Assembly: GCF_017741815.1 (NCBI RefSeq)
Contig: NZ_JAGHMF010000014.1
Coordinates: forward strand, 62,001-126,000
Length of the DNA stretch: 64,000 bases
Reading direction: 5' to 3'
From: Rhizobium sp. 16-488-2b
GTDB taxonomy: Bacteria > Pseudomonadota > Alphaproteobacteria > Rhizobiales > Rhizobiaceae
The notes beneath the pieces are model-generated. The model worked only from the letters and a program-made list of their open reading frames with translations. It made no database searches and was not told the origin of the DNA. The position numbers and the translations under genes were made by a program. Positions 51,940 through 61,530 of the stretch are shown in pieces (positions within the stretch are counted from its first letter, which is position 1; each line of letters starts with the position of its first letter).

Positions 51940-52211
51940 TCCGCAAGCACTCGATCACGCTGCACGGCCACCGCACCAGCCTGTCGCTGGAAGACGAATT
52001 CTGGACCGAACTCACCGCCATCGCCGCCGCCCGCGCCATCCCGCTCGCTGGCCTGATCTCCGAGATCGACGATAACAGGGATGCCGACAGCAACCTTTCC
52101 TCGGCGCTGCGCCTGCATGTGCTCGCCTGGCTGAAATCGACGGGCGTCGCTCCGTCGCCACAGGATAACCAGCCCGACAACGGGGAAGCGACGGATGCCG
52201 GAGCGCGTTGA
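51936..52211 (+). CDS. ribbon-helix-helix domain protein
   Basis: A 91-residue protein of the alphaproteobacterial RHH_4 type. The strand-helix-helix begins MIRKHSITLHGHRTSLSLEDEFWTELTAIAAARAIPLAGLISEIDDN (residues 1-47), followed by SSALRLHVLAWLKS. Such domains usually bind DNA as dimers or regulate aryl-sulfate-type enzymes. The ATG overlaps the stop of the 28-residue frame (ATGA), and its 3' end overlaps the GrpB-family gene by 17 bases. Confidence 0.82.
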   Translation: MIRKHSITLHGHRTSLSLEDEFWTELTAIAAARAIPLAGLISEIDDNRDADSNLSSALRLHVLAWLKSTGVAPSPQDNQPDNGEATDAGAR

Positions 52212-52701
52212 GATCGTCCCCTATGACGCGGCATGGCCGGCGCACTTCCGCGAAATCGCCGCCGCCCTAAAAACCCTGCTGGGCGATCACGTGCTCGATA
52301 TCCATCACATCGGCAGCACCTCCATCCCGGGCATCGCCGCTAAGCCGCTGATCGATATCGATGTGATACTGCCGAACGCAGCCGACGTCATCGACGCCTG
52401 CCCGCTGATGGAAGCCATCGGCTACGAGCCACGCGGCAATCGCTACGACGCCGATATCTTCGCCTTCATGAAACGCATCACCACGCCCAAGCAGCGGGTC
52501 TATCTATGCCCCGAAGGCCACGACACGCACCACCGGCGCATACTATTCCGCGATTATCTGAGAACCCACCCGCAAGCAGCTGCCGACTATCAGGCGCTGA
52601 AGCTCAAGTTGGCCGAGGACTTCGAATATGACGGTGACGGCTACACCGCCGCCAAGGCCGCCTTCGTCAACGATATCGTCGCCCACGCCAGCAAGCGCTG
52701 A
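52195..52701 (+). CDS. GrpB family protein (nucleotidyltransferase-like)
   Basis: A 168-residue protein of the GrpB/UPF0157 family, related to nucleotidyltransferases. Features are VEIVPYDAAWPAHFREIAAAL at the N terminus, DIHHIGSTSIPGIAAKPLIDIDVIL (the GS-x-D-x-D-like site) and HTHHRRILFRDYLRTHPQAAADYQALKLKLA. The biological substrate is unknown; some relatives act on small molecules or form part of CoaE fusions. ATG 52195 overlaps the RHH gene. Confidence 0.88.
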   Translation: MPERVEIVPYDAAWPAHFREIAAALKTLLGDHVLDIHHIGSTSIPGIAAKPLIDIDVILPNAADVIDACPLMEAIGYEPRGNRYDADIFAFMKRITTPKQRVYLCPEGHDTHHRRILFRDYLRTHPQAAADYQALKLKLAEDFEYDGDGYTAAKAAFVNDIVAHASKR

Positions 52702-52737
52702 AACCTGACGAACAGCCGACACCGGCCGCGCAGAACG

Positions 52738-55700
52738 CTATTGCGGAACCTGCACGCCCGGCAAACCCGGCACCGTGTTGAAGTTCAGCGAGTTCTGCGG
52801 CGGCGTGATCAGTTGCTCCTGCGCGCGGCGCGCAGCCTCGGCCGCAGCCTTGGCATCCGCTTCCGCCTTGGCCTTCGCGGCTGCTTCCGCCTGCGCCTTG
52901 GCCTCAGCTTCGGCCTTGGCGGCAGCTGCCGCCTGGTCGCGCTCGGCCTGCTGGGTCGCAAGCAGCCTCAGCCGCTCCTCTTCCGCCTTGCGCTGCGCCT
53001 CGATGGCGGCGGCCTTCTCGCGCTCCTGATCGTTGAACTTGGCGAGCGACACCTCGCGGCGCAGTCGCTGCTGTTCGAGAACGTTCGATTGCAGCTTCTC
53101 GACCCGCCGGCGCTCGCGCTCGAAGGCGCGCAGAGAGAGGTAGCCGGTGATATCGGTGACATCCATCACCCGGCCCGGCGATCCGAGAACGCCGGAGAAA
53201 TCGAGCCGGATCGAAGGATCCGCGCCGGTCAGTGCCTCGCCCATCGGGTTGAGATTGATGTCGAGCGACGCGTTGATCCGCTCCTGCGGCAGGTCGATCT
53301 GCGCATTGCCCGTCAGCGTCGCCTGATCGGTGGCGACAGTCACGTTCTGAACCCTCAGCACCCCGTCCGTGACGTTGAACGGCACCGCCGTCGCCGGCAG
53401 CTTCGCCTCGCCGTTGTTGAGCAGCGTCTCGACGATCGGATGCACCTTGCCGGCATTCAGCTGGTCCTGCATCGGGTCGGTCGCCGAAAGAAGCGGCGCC
53501 AGCATGCCGAGATTGAGACCGCGCACGCTGGTATCGCCCAGCTTCATCTCGCCGGAGCCGTTGAGCGAGCTCGCGATATCCTTCATCGACTTGCCCGATG
53601 CTTCCATCGACAACGCCAGCCCGAACTTGCCGCTGGCCACAGGCGAACCGCCATCCCGCTGCCAGACGACGCCGCCGAGATCGGCATCGGCAAGCGCAAG
53701 CTTGGTCTGCAGGAAGCCGGTTCCATCGGCATTGGTAAACTTCACATTGGCATCAACAGTGCCGCCGTCCCAGTTGCCCTTCATGTCGTTGAGCTGCAGC
53801 TCGTCACCCTTGTAGGCGACGTTGGAGGTGAAGTCGGTGATCGGGTTCGACCACCCGAGCCAGAACTGCTTGGCGTTAAGCTTCAGGTTGACATCCATGT
53901 CCTTGAACACGGGAATGCCAAGCGGCGCCGCGAGCAGATTGCCGTTCGCCGGATCCGTCATCGGCCCGTAGACGGCTTCGCCAAGCCAAGTGGCATCGGC
54001 CTTCGTCAGGGCGAGTTCGCCCGAGGCCGTCGTCCGCTCGGCCTTGCGATCCAGCGTCATGGCGCCGGTGAATTCGTTGTCCGCCGCATGGCCGGCAATG
54101 TTGCCGAAGGCGACCTTGTCGCCATCGATCGCCGCCGTCGTCGTCAGCTTGAACGGCAGGCCTGTCCCCATCTGCGGCACGCCGATGCCGTTCATGACCA
54201 GATAAGGGTCGAGGTCGGCGCTCTCCAGCGACAGCGCCAGCTGCCCGTTCATGAAGCTCTGTGGCCGGATATCGACCTTGCCGGCGGCGGTAAACGAGGT
54301 GCGGTCCGTCGCAAATGTCAAGTTGGCGTCGGCGGGATCGGTCCCCTCCGCCTGCACCTTCAGCGTCATGCGGCCGTTGGCATCCGCATCGACAGGCAAC
54401 GGATCGAGCCCCGCCTGGCCGAACAGCACCGACGTCACGTTGTTCTCGAGCGTCGCCTCAAGGCTCGTCGTTCCCTTGCCGGTCAGCGCCAGAAGGTCGG
54501 ACATGCGGTAATCGAGGTTCACGCGGCTGCCATTGGCGACACCGGCAAGCGTCACCGAGAGCCCATCGCCCTGATCGCCGCCGAGCGTGACGGCACCGCG
54601 CAGCGCCGTGTTCGTGTACCAGGCCGCGTTGCGCACCAGCCGATCCATGACGGGGTGCTGCGGCAGTTTCTGCTTCAGCATGGTGAAGAACGGACCGGGG
54701 TCGGCCGCCTTGAAGGTGATTTCGCCCGAGCCCTTGTAGTCGAGCAGCGATCCCTCGGCGCGGCCGGTCGCCGTGAACTCGGCGCCCGCCAGGTTCTTCA
54801 CCGAAAGCTTGTCCACGCCGAGCGCGCCGTCGGCGATCGTGAAGCTCGTCTCGACATCGCCCGCTTCGACACCAAAGGCCGTGAACTTGTCGGCCTTGAG
54901 CTGCGCCTTGATCTTGTGGTCGAGGACGTTATTGCCTGCATCCTGCCCGGTAAACAGACCCGTCAGCGCTCGGAGCGCATCGAGATCCAACGCATCGCCT
55001 GATAGCGCGACATCGAGCGTCGGCGCCTGGTTCGGCACCGCCTGGCGGTCGAGCCTGCCCTTCAGCGTCGCCGGACCGACCGCGATCTCGAGATCGTCGA
55101 ACGTCTGCCGCTCATGCGTGAGGTTCACATTCGCCGAAAAACCGGCCTGCTGCAGCGACCGTATCGCCGGATCGACATCACCCGACAGCCACGAGGCAAG
55201 CCCGGTCGGCTGCTTGGAGGCAACGGTGATCGCGCCCTTGAAGGATGGCTGGCCCTGCAGCGTCAGCTGACCGTTGCCCTCGACCAGCGTGCGCCCCGGC
55301 AGCGTGCCGAAGGCGTGGTCGATTGTCCAGCCGCTGCCGGCCGGCTCCAGGTCGAGCTGCACGTCGCGAATGGTGGTATCACCGGCCACGATCGCCGGCA
55401 GCCTGACACTCGCCTTGCCGGGCACCTGCGGCACCGGGATCTGCGAGACGATCTGGATCAGCGCATTCAACCGCTGCTTGGCCGACAGGCTCGGATCGCG
55501 CGAGGTCTTGCCGCCAGAGCCCTGGTTGCCAATGCGATTGACGTCGATCTGCTGGCCATCGGCGGTGAGCAGGAACTGCGGCTTCACGCCGGTGTCGAGC
55601 GTCGCCTCGCCGGTCACCACATAGGGGTCTTCCACCGCGCCGATCTCGAGCCGGTATTCGGGAATGCGAATGCTCTCGTTGGTAAGCTCGAACTTGCCCT

Positions 55701-56499
55701 TCAGCCGCGGCGGCTGGCTCTTGTCGGTGCCCTTGGCCTGGTTGGTGCCCGTGCGCTCGATCTGCGCCGACATCGTGCCCTGGTAATTGGGCTTGCGATC
55801 GACAAGCTTCAGCTCGCCATCGAGATCGACCGACACAGGATGCTTGTCCGGCTGCAGCCGGGTGCGCATTCTGAGAACGCCGTTCTCGTCCAGCTGGTTG
55901 CTGGAGATGAGGAAATTGCCGTGCTCGCCGTCGAGCGCCGCATCACCCTCGATCCGCCACGGCCCGGCCAGCGATTTCGCCGACATCTCGGCGTTGATCC
56001 CGGTCACGAGACGCGTGCGGCCCGATTGGTCGTCGATGAACTGAACGTCGCCGCCGCTGACATGCACGTTCTCAAGAACCACCGTCTTGGCGGGAATTTC
56101 CGGCTGGCTGCCGCGCGTCCAGTCGAGCGTACCATCCTTCAAGAGCCGCAGCTTGACCTTGGGGTTGACCACGCGCATGTCGAAGATCAGCGCCTCGCCC
56201 GAGAGGAACGGCGCCAGTTCCGCATCCATGGAAAACTGCTCGACCTGCACGATTGGCGAGCCGTCCTGCTCCTGGCCGACGCGCACGTCGTGCATCGTCA
56301 CCGAGGGAAACGGCAAAAGGCGCGCATCGACCGCGCCGTGGACCACGACCTTCTTGCCGATGATACGGCTGGCCTGATCCTCGAAATTCTGACGGAAGCC
56401 GGTCCAATCGATGAACATAGGCGCGAACAGCGCCACGAACAGCGCCACGACAACCACACCACCCAGTACGACGAGAAACCGGCCTACCAAGTCAATCAT
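52738..56499 (-). CDS. large AsmA family protein with C-terminal alanine-rich coiled coil
   Basis: A 1253-residue envelope protein. One N-terminal transmembrane helix (LVGRFLVVLGGVVVVALFVALFAPMF, residues 4-29) is followed by the AsmA domain (IDWTGFRQNFEDQASRIIGKKVVVHGAVDARLLPFPSVTMHDVRVG), long repetitive beta-rich groove sequence, and the AsmA_2 block GRVMDVTDITGYLSLRAFERERRRVE near residue 1110. AsmA-like proteins are thought to shuttle lipids between membranes. The C-terminal about 80 residues are a KAEAEAKAQAEAAAKAKAEA-type coiled coil, then a Pro-rich end. It is monocistronic; the 233 bases upstream hold no gene. Confidence 0.92.
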   Translation of the reverse strand: MIDLVGRFLVVLGGVVVVALFVALFAPMFIDWTGFRQNFEDQASRIIGKKVVVHGAVDARLLPFPSVTMHDVRVGQEQDGSPIVQVEQFSMDAELAPFLSGEALIFDMRVVNPKVKLRLLKDGTLDWTRGSQPEIPAKTVVLENVHVSGGDVQFIDDQSGRTRLVTGINAEMSAKSLAGPWRIEGDAALDGEHGNFLISSNQLDENGVLRMRTRLQPDKHPVSVDLDGELKLVDRKPNYQGTMSAQIERTGTNQAKGTDKSQPPRLKGKFELTNESIRIPEYRLEIGAVEDPYVVTGEATLDTGVKPQFLLTADGQQIDVNRIGNQGSGGKTSRDPSLSAKQRLNALIQIVSQIPVPQVPGKASVRLPAIVAGDTTIRDVQLDLEPAGSGWTIDHAFGTLPGRTLVEGNGQLTLQGQPSFKGAITVASKQPTGLASWLSGDVDPAIRSLQQAGFSANVNLTHERQTFDDLEIAVGPATLKGRLDRQAVPNQAPTLDVALSGDALDLDALRALTGLFTGQDAGNNVLDHKIKAQLKADKFTAFGVEAGDVETSFTIADGALGVDKLSVKNLAGAEFTATGRAEGSLLDYKGSGEITFKAADPGPFFTMLKQKLPQHPVMDRLVRNAAWYTNTALRGAVTLGGDQGDGLSVTLAGVANGSRVNLDYRMSDLLALTGKGTTSLEATLENNVTSVLFGQAGLDPLPVDADANGRMTLKVQAEGTDPADANLTFATDRTSFTAAGKVDIRPQSFMNGQLALSLESADLDPYLVMNGIGVPQMGTGLPFKLTTTAAIDGDKVAFGNIAGHAADNEFTGAMTLDRKAERTTASGELALTKADATWLGEAVYGPMTDPANGNLLAAPLGIPVFKDMDVNLKLNAKQFWLGWSNPITDFTSNVAYKGDELQLNDMKGNWDGGTVDANVKFTNADGTGFLQTKLALADADLGGVVWQRDGGSPVASGKFGLALSMEASGKSMKDIASSLNGSGEMKLGDTSVRGLNLGMLAPLLSATDPMQDQLNAGKVHPIVETLLNNGEAKLPATAVPFNVTDGVLRVQNVTVATDQATLTGNAQIDLPQERINASLDINLNPMGEALTGADPSIRLDFSGVLGSPGRVMDVTDITGYLSLRAFERERRRVEKLQSNVLEQQRLRREVSLAKFNDQEREKAAAIEAQRKAEEERLRLLATQQAERDQAAAAAKAEAEAKAQAEAAAKAKAEADAKAAAEAARRAQEQLITPPQNSLNFNTVPGLPGVQVPQ

Positions 56500-56732
56500 T
56501 CTCCATTCGGGCTACACCGCGGACACAAGGCCAAACTCGATCAGGAAACCCGATCGAGTTTTGACCCTAGATCATCAACCCGAAGCGTGTGAAGCCGCTT
56601 TCAGGCAACAAACCGCGCAATTCCTTGTTACGCCCACGCTTTCCCGGCGGCGCTCCGATTCGCTACGCTGTTCTCAATCCCTATCGGCATTCATGCCGCA
56701 AGCAAGCCAAGATCAAAACAGAGTGTTGATTT

Positions 56733-58145
56733 TCAGGCAGAATGGAAAATCTTGCCCGGATTGAAGATGTTATCCGGGTCGAGCGCATGCTTGACCTGGC
56801 GCATCAGATCGACCGCGCCCCCAAGCTCTTCTTCGAGAAACGCCATCTTGCCCTGGCCGATACCGTGTTCGCCAGTGCAGGTGCCGTCCATCGCAAGCGC
56901 CCGCTTGTTGAGCCGCGACACGAAGCCCTCGGCAACGGCGATCCCCTCCTCCGTCTTGTCGTCGAACAAGAGCAGCACGTGAAAGTTCCCGTCGCCGGCA
57001 TGGCCGACGATCATCGCGAGAAGACCGTGCTCCTCGATATCGGCCTGCGTCTCGCCGATGCAATCGGCCAGGCGCGAGATCGGCACGCAGACGTCGGTCG
57101 AAAGCGCCGCCATCTCCGGCGCCAGCGCGCGCGAAGCCCAATAGGCATCGTGGCGGGCTTTCCAGAGCTTGCTGCGCTCTTCGGCGTTGACGGTCCAGGC
57201 GAACTCGCCGCCCCCGCATTCCGCTGCGATCTCGCCGAACTGCGCCGATTGCAGCGCGACGGTTTCGTCGGTGCCGTGAAACTCGACGAACAGCGTCGGC
57301 TTCTCGTCGTAATTCAGTTTCGAATAGGCGTTGCAGGCGCGGATCTGCAGGGCGTCGAGAAGCTCGATGCGCGCGACCGGCACGCCCATCTGGATCGTCA
57401 TGATCACCGCGTCGCAAGCGGCACGCACCGTCGGAAACGCACAGACGCCGCCGCCGATCTTCTGCGGAATGCCCTGCAGGCGCAGCGTCACCGACGTCAG
57501 GATGCCAAGCGTACCCTCGGAGCCGACGAAGAGGCGCGTCAGGTCATAGCCGGCCGAGGATTTGCGGGCGCGCCGCGCCGTGCGGATTTCCTCGCCATTG
57601 GCGGTAACGGCAGTGACCGAAAGCACATTGTCCTTCATCGTGCCGTAGCGCACGGCGTTGGTGCCTGAGGCCCGCGTCGCCGTCATGCCGCCGATCGAGG
57701 CGTTGGCGCCCGGATCGATCGGGAAAAACAGGCCGGTGTCGCGCAGATAGGTATTGAGGTCCTCGCGGGTAACGCCCGGCTCGACGGTGCAGTCGAGGTC
57801 TTCCATGTTGACCTCAAGCACGCGGTTCATCCGGCTGAAATCGATCGAAATGCCGCCGTTGGGCGCATTGACCTGCCCCTCCAGCGACGAACCGGTACCA
57901 AAGCCGATGACGGGCACCTTGTGCTCGGCGCAGACCTTGACGACAGCCTTCACATCATCGGCGCTCTCGGCGAAGAGGACACCGTCCGGCAGCTGCGAGG
58001 GAATGTAGGTGGTCGTATGTGCATGCTGCTCGCGAAACGACTGGCCGGTCTGGAAGCGCTCGCCGAAGCTCTGTTTCAGGATGCCGAGAACGCTGGCGAT
58101 ACCCGCCTCGTTGCGTGTGCCGGCCTTTGCGTCTTTGAGCGCCAT
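56733..58145 (-). CDS. FAD-binding oxidase, D-lactate dehydrogenase/glycolate oxidase (GlcD) type
   Basis: A 470-residue enzyme of the VAO flavoprotein family. The FAD-binding half has VPVIGFGTGSSLEGQVNAPNGGISIDFSRMNRVLEVN (about residues 76-112), the PGVTREDLNTYLRDTGLFFPIDPGANASIGGMTATRASGTNAVRYGTM block and SSAGYDLTRLFVGSEGTLGIL. The C-terminal FAD-oxidase_C part has VGHAGDGNFHVLLLFD and CTGEHGIGQGKMAFLEEE. ATG 58145 (MALKDAKAG) is preferred to the one at 58181. The likely substrate is D-lactate or another 2-hydroxy acid, with electrons passed to cytochrome or quinone. Confidence 0.9.
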   Translation of the reverse strand: MALKDAKAGTRNEAGIASVLGILKQSFGERFQTGQSFREQHAHTTTYIPSQLPDGVLFAESADDVKAVVKVCAEHKVPVIGFGTGSSLEGQVNAPNGGISIDFSRMNRVLEVNMEDLDCTVEPGVTREDLNTYLRDTGLFFPIDPGANASIGGMTATRASGTNAVRYGTMKDNVLSVTAVTANGEEIRTARRARKSSAGYDLTRLFVGSEGTLGILTSVTLRLQGIPQKIGGGVCAFPTVRAACDAVIMTIQMGVPVARIELLDALQIRACNAYSKLNYDEKPTLFVEFHGTDETVALQSAQFGEIAAECGGGEFAWTVNAEERSKLWKARHDAYWASRALAPEMAALSTDVCVPISRLADCIGETQADIEEHGLLAMIVGHAGDGNFHVLLLFDDKTEEGIAVAEGFVSRLNKRALAMDGTCTGEHGIGQGKMAFLEEELGGAVDLMRQVKHALDPDNIFNPGKIFHSA

Positions 58146-58252
58146 CTCTTTGATCTCCTTACCGTCGTTGCCCGAGGGCACGTTGGGTATGAGACAAGAG
58201 ATGGCGGCTGTCTAGTAGCAGAATAGCCGCAGCGGTACGGCCATCAGCGACC

Positions 58253-59287
58253 TCAGACGAGCGGCGGGTTCAATCGCGCGAAACCCTCCTGCCGCTGATA
58301 CGGAAAATAAGGATAGGGCGCGCTGACGGCACTCGCCTTGTCGAGCCGCTCGACCTGCTCTTTCGACAGCGACCAGCCGACAGCACCGAGGTTCTGCCGC
58401 AGCTGCTCCTCGTTGCGCGCCCCGATGATCACGCTCGACACCGTCGGGCGGCCAATCAGCCAGTTGAGCGCGATCTGCGGCACCGTCTTGCCGGTCTCTT
58501 CGGCCACGATGTCGAGCGCATCGACGATATCGTAGAGCTTCTCGTCATCGACGGGAGGCCCGTATTCCGCCGTCTGGTGCAGCCGGCTTCCCTCTGGAAG
58601 AGGCTGCCCGCGCCTGATCTTCCCGGTCAGCCGCCCCCAGGCAAGCGGGCTCCACACCAGCGCGCCGACACCCTGGTCGGCGGCGAGCGGCATCAGCTCC
58701 CACTCATAGTCGCGGCCGGCCAGCGAGTAGTAGACCTGATGCGCCACATAGCGCGAATAGCCATGCTGAGCGGACACGCCGAGCGATTTCATCAGCTGCC
58801 ATCCGGAGAAGTTGGAAACGCCGATATAGCGGATCTTCCCGGCGTTAATCAGCTGCTCCAGCGTCGAGAGCACCTCCTCGATCGGCGTCGATGCGTCGAA
58901 GGCATGCAACTGCAACAGGTCGATGTAGTCGGTGCCAAGCCGCTTCAACGCCGCATCCGTCGCCCGCAGCAATCTTGCGCGCGACGTCCCCCAATCGCCG
59001 GGCCCGTCTCCAACAGGAAGCGCGGTCTTCGTCGAGATCAACACCTGGTCGCGCCTGCCCCTGATCGCATGGCCAAGCACCTCTTCCGACGCGCCCGCCG
59101 AATAGACGTCGGCAGTATCGAACAGCGTCACTCCTGCCTCGATCGCGATATCCACCATCCGCGACGCCTCGGCGCCCGTCGTATTGCCCCAGGCACCGAA
59201 CAGCGGCCCCGATCCACCGAATGTGCCCGCGCCGAAACTCAAAACCGGCACCCGAAGGCCGGATGCACCAAGCTGTCTGTATTCCAT
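58253..59287 (-). CDS. aldo/keto reductase (YhdN/Tas-like)
   Basis: A 344-residue reductase closely related to the one at 12016-13074; both begin MEYRQLG-SGLRV and share LFDTADVYSAGASEE. Tetrad residues: Asp/Tyr in DTADVYSAG, Lys in ISTKTALP, His in LQLHAFDAS. The cofactor motif is VSSVIIGARNEEQLRQNLGAV. It is divergent from a LysR-family regulator across 92 bases containing a perfect palindrome, so it is probably that regulator's target. Confidence 0.9.
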   Translation of the reverse strand: MEYRQLGASGLRVPVLSFGAGTFGGSGPLFGAWGNTTGAEASRMVDIAIEAGVTLFDTADVYSAGASEEVLGHAIRGRRDQVLISTKTALPVGDGPGDWGTSRARLLRATDAALKRLGTDYIDLLQLHAFDASTPIEEVLSTLEQLINAGKIRYIGVSNFSGWQLMKSLGVSAQHGYSRYVAHQVYYSLAGRDYEWELMPLAADQGVGALVWSPLAWGRLTGKIRRGQPLPEGSRLHQTAEYGPPVDDEKLYDIVDALDIVAEETGKTVPQIALNWLIGRPTVSSVIIGARNEEQLRQNLGAVGWSLSKEQVERLDKASAVSAPYPYFPYQRQEGFARLNPPLV

Positions 59288-59357
59288 GGCCAGTCTCCTG
59301 TTGTTTCACTAGAGATAGACACTCCACACACGATGAAATAGACCGCCTTAAAGAACA

Positions 59358-59371
59358 CAATTCATGAATTG
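59358..59371. promoter_or_regulatory. palindromic LysR-type operator candidate
   Basis: CAATTCATGAATTG is a perfect 14-base palindrome in the divergent promoter region of the aldo/keto reductase and the LysR gene, only eight bases ahead of the LysR start. Confidence 0.55.
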
Positions 59372-59379
59372 AAGTCATC

Positions 59380-60282
59380 ATGAGCAGACCAGACATCAAC
59401 CGCTCCGGAGAGATGGAAGTCTTCGTCCGCGCCGTCGAACTGGGCGGCTTCACCGCCGCCGCCCACGCCTGCCGCATGACGCCATCGGCCGTCAGCAAGC
59501 TCGTCGCGCGGCTCGAAGCCCGGCTCGGCGCCCGCCTCGTCAACCGCTCCACCCGCAAGCTGCAACTGACGCCCGAAGGCTGCGCCTTCTATGAGCGCAG
59601 CGTCACCATTCTCGCCGATATCACCGAGGCCGAGCGTTCCGCATTGTCGGGAGAACTGGCCGCCGGCCCGGTCCGCATCAACACCAGCGCCTCCTTCGGC
59701 AATCACATCCTGGCACCGCTCGTCCCGGGATTCCTTGCGCTGCACCCCCGGATCACGCTCGATATCTCTCACACCGACAGGGTCGTCGACCTGCTCGACG
59801 ACCGCGCCGACGTCGCCATCCGCGCCGGACCGCTGAAGAGCTCGACGCTGATCGCCCGCAAGCTCGGCGCGACGGACATGGTCATCGTCGCCTCACCCGG
59901 CTACCTCCAAACACACGGCACGCCGGCCACCGTGTCCGATCTCGAACACCACCGTCGCATCGGCCTCTCCTACGCCCGCAGCGTCGAGGGATGGCCCATG
60001 CGCGATGGCGGCGACGTCATCCGGCTACCTCTCACACCGGGCCTCCAGGTCGCCGATGGCGAGGCGATGCGGCACATGGCCTTGTCGGGTGCCGGCCTCG
60101 GCCGCCTCGCCCGTTTCACCGTCCGCGCCGATATCAAGGCCGGCCGCCTGATCCCGCTCCTCGAAGACCTCAATCCTCACGACACCGAGGAATTCCACGC
60201 CGTTTATATCGGCCAGGGCGGCCCGCTGCCGGCGCGGGTCCGCGCCCTGCTCGATTTCCTCGCCGCAAACGTCAGCATGTAA
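59380..60282 (+). CDS. LysR family transcriptional regulator
   Basis: A 300-residue regulator. The winged helix is SGEMEVFVRAVELGGFTAAAHACRMTPSAVSKLVARLEARLGARLVNRSTRKLQLT (about residues 8-62), typical of the LTTR group that represses or activates a divergent gene. The effector domain begins at GPVRINTSASFGNHILAPLVPGFLALHP. ATG 59380 fits the family. The divergent aldo/keto reductase is its likely target; the inducer is unknown. Confidence 0.92.
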   Translation: MSRPDINRSGEMEVFVRAVELGGFTAAAHACRMTPSAVSKLVARLEARLGARLVNRSTRKLQLTPEGCAFYERSVTILADITEAERSALSGELAAGPVRINTSASFGNHILAPLVPGFLALHPRITLDISHTDRVVDLLDDRADVAIRAGPLKSSTLIARKLGATDMVIVASPGYLQTHGTPATVSDLEHHRRIGLSYARSVEGWPMRDGGDVIRLPLTPGLQVADGEAMRHMALSGAGLGRLARFTVRADIKAGRLIPLLEDLNPHDTEEFHAVYIGQGGPLPARVRALLDFLAANVSM

Positions 60283-60441
60283 AGGCCCAAGAATTCGCAA
60301 TTGACCCCCGGCCCCGCCCGCGCCTATATCCACGGCACGCCATCGGCGCCCGCCGATTTTCCAGCAAAGCCTCTGCCGCTCCCCCCAAGACGTCGCATCG
60401 ACCCGTCATCAGCATTGGCAAGACATGCATCGGATAAGCCG

Positions 60442-61530
60442 TTGAAAGACGCCAGCCGCCAGTTCCGAACCGCCAGCCTGCCGCGCTGGGTTTTGCTGCT
60501 CGCCCTCTCCACCATTCTTGTCGTTGGCCTGGAAATGCTCGGCCTGCCTGCCTCGCTGCTGATCGGCCCGATGGTCGCCGCGATCGTGCTCGCGGTCTCT
60601 ATCGGCCAGGGATCGCTGCGCGTCCCGCGCTGGCCGCTGCTGTTCGGCCAGGCGCTGGTGGGCTTCATGATGGCCCGCGCGATCACCGTCGATATCCTGC
60701 AGACGATGGCGACCGACGCGCCGCTCTTCCTTTCCATGATCTTCGCCGTCATCGCCGCCGCCGGCTTGCTCGGCTGGCTCTTAACCCGCTGGCAGGTGCT
60801 CCCAGGCACGACGGCGGTCTGGGGCTCGTCGCCGGGTGCGGCATCGGCCATGGTCATCATGTCGGAAGCCTATGGCGCCGACGCGCGCCTCGTCGCCTTC
60901 ATGCAATATCTGCGCGTCGTCTTCGTGGCCGTCGCAGCCTCCGTCGTCGCCCGCCTGTGGGTGGCCGCCGATGGCGGCGAGCCGCCGCCGCTCGTCCTGT
61001 TTCCGCCGATCGACTGGCCGGCCCTTGCCGCAACCGTCGCACTGACGATCGTCTCGGCCTTTTGTGCTGTCCGTTTCCGCATTCCCGGCGGCACCATCAT
61101 CGTGCCGCTCGTTGTCGGCTCGCTGCTGCAGGGCTTCGGCCTGTTGAAGATCGAGCTCCCCATGTGGCTGCTGGCGATCAGCTATGCCTTGATCGGCTGG
61201 AGCATCGGGCTGCGCTTTACCCGCGGAATCATCGCTCATGCCGCCCGCGCCCTGCCGCGCGTCGCCGCCTCGATCCTGCTTCTGATGTCGCTATGCGGCT
61301 GCATGGCCTACGCGCTGCACGTCTTCGCCGGTGTCGATCCGCTGACCGCCTATCTCGCCACCAGCCCGGGTGGCGCCGATTCCGTCGCCATCATCGCGGC
61401 CTCCAGTGACGTCGATGTCCCCTTCGTGATGGCCATGCAGACCGGCCGCTTCCTGATCATCCTGTTCACCGGCCCGATGCTTGCCCGCTTCATCGCGCGG
61501 CGCTCCGGTCTCGCGGAAAATCCGGCCTAA
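60442..61530 (+). CDS. AbrB family (Pfam AbrB/ammonia monooxygenase-like) membrane transporter
   Basis: A membrane protein of about 362 residues with some ten helices in two repeated halves. Repeat hallmarks are LPASLLIGPMVAAIVLA and LPGTTAVWGSSPGAASAMVIMSEAYGADARLVAFMQYLRVV in the first half, and PGGTIIVPLVVGSLLQGFG with YLATSPGGADSVAIIAASSDVDVPFVMAMQTGRFLIILF in the second. There is no ATG near the start: TTG 60442 after GGATAAGCCG is the best choice, and the frame is open back to TTG 60301. Members are thought to be transport or regulatory proteins with unknown substrate. Its stop overlaps that of the convergent AraC gene. Confidence 0.82.
   Translation: MKDASRQFRTASLPRWVLLLALSTILVVGLEMLGLPASLLIGPMVAAIVLAVSIGQGSLRVPRWPLLFGQALVGFMMARAITVDILQTMATDAPLFLSMIFAVIAAAGLLGWLLTRWQVLPGTTAVWGSSPGAASAMVIMSEAYGADARLVAFMQYLRVVFVAVAASVVARLWVAADGGEPPPLVLFPPIDWPALAATVALTIVSAFCAVRFRIPGGTIIVPLVVGSLLQGFGLLKIELPMWLLAISYALIGWSIGLRFTRGIIAHAARALPRVAASILLLMSLCGCMAYALHVFAGVDPLTAYLATSPGGADSVAIIAASSDVDVPFVMAMQTGRFLIILFTGPMLARFIARRSGLAENPA

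Noticed and set aside
52741..55002. A very long open frame (about 750 codons) on the plus strand opposite the AsmA gene.
   Set aside because: It is an antisense shadow of a high-GC gene: no domain, no ribosome binding site, arginine-rich composition. The minus-strand AsmA protein fully explains the region.
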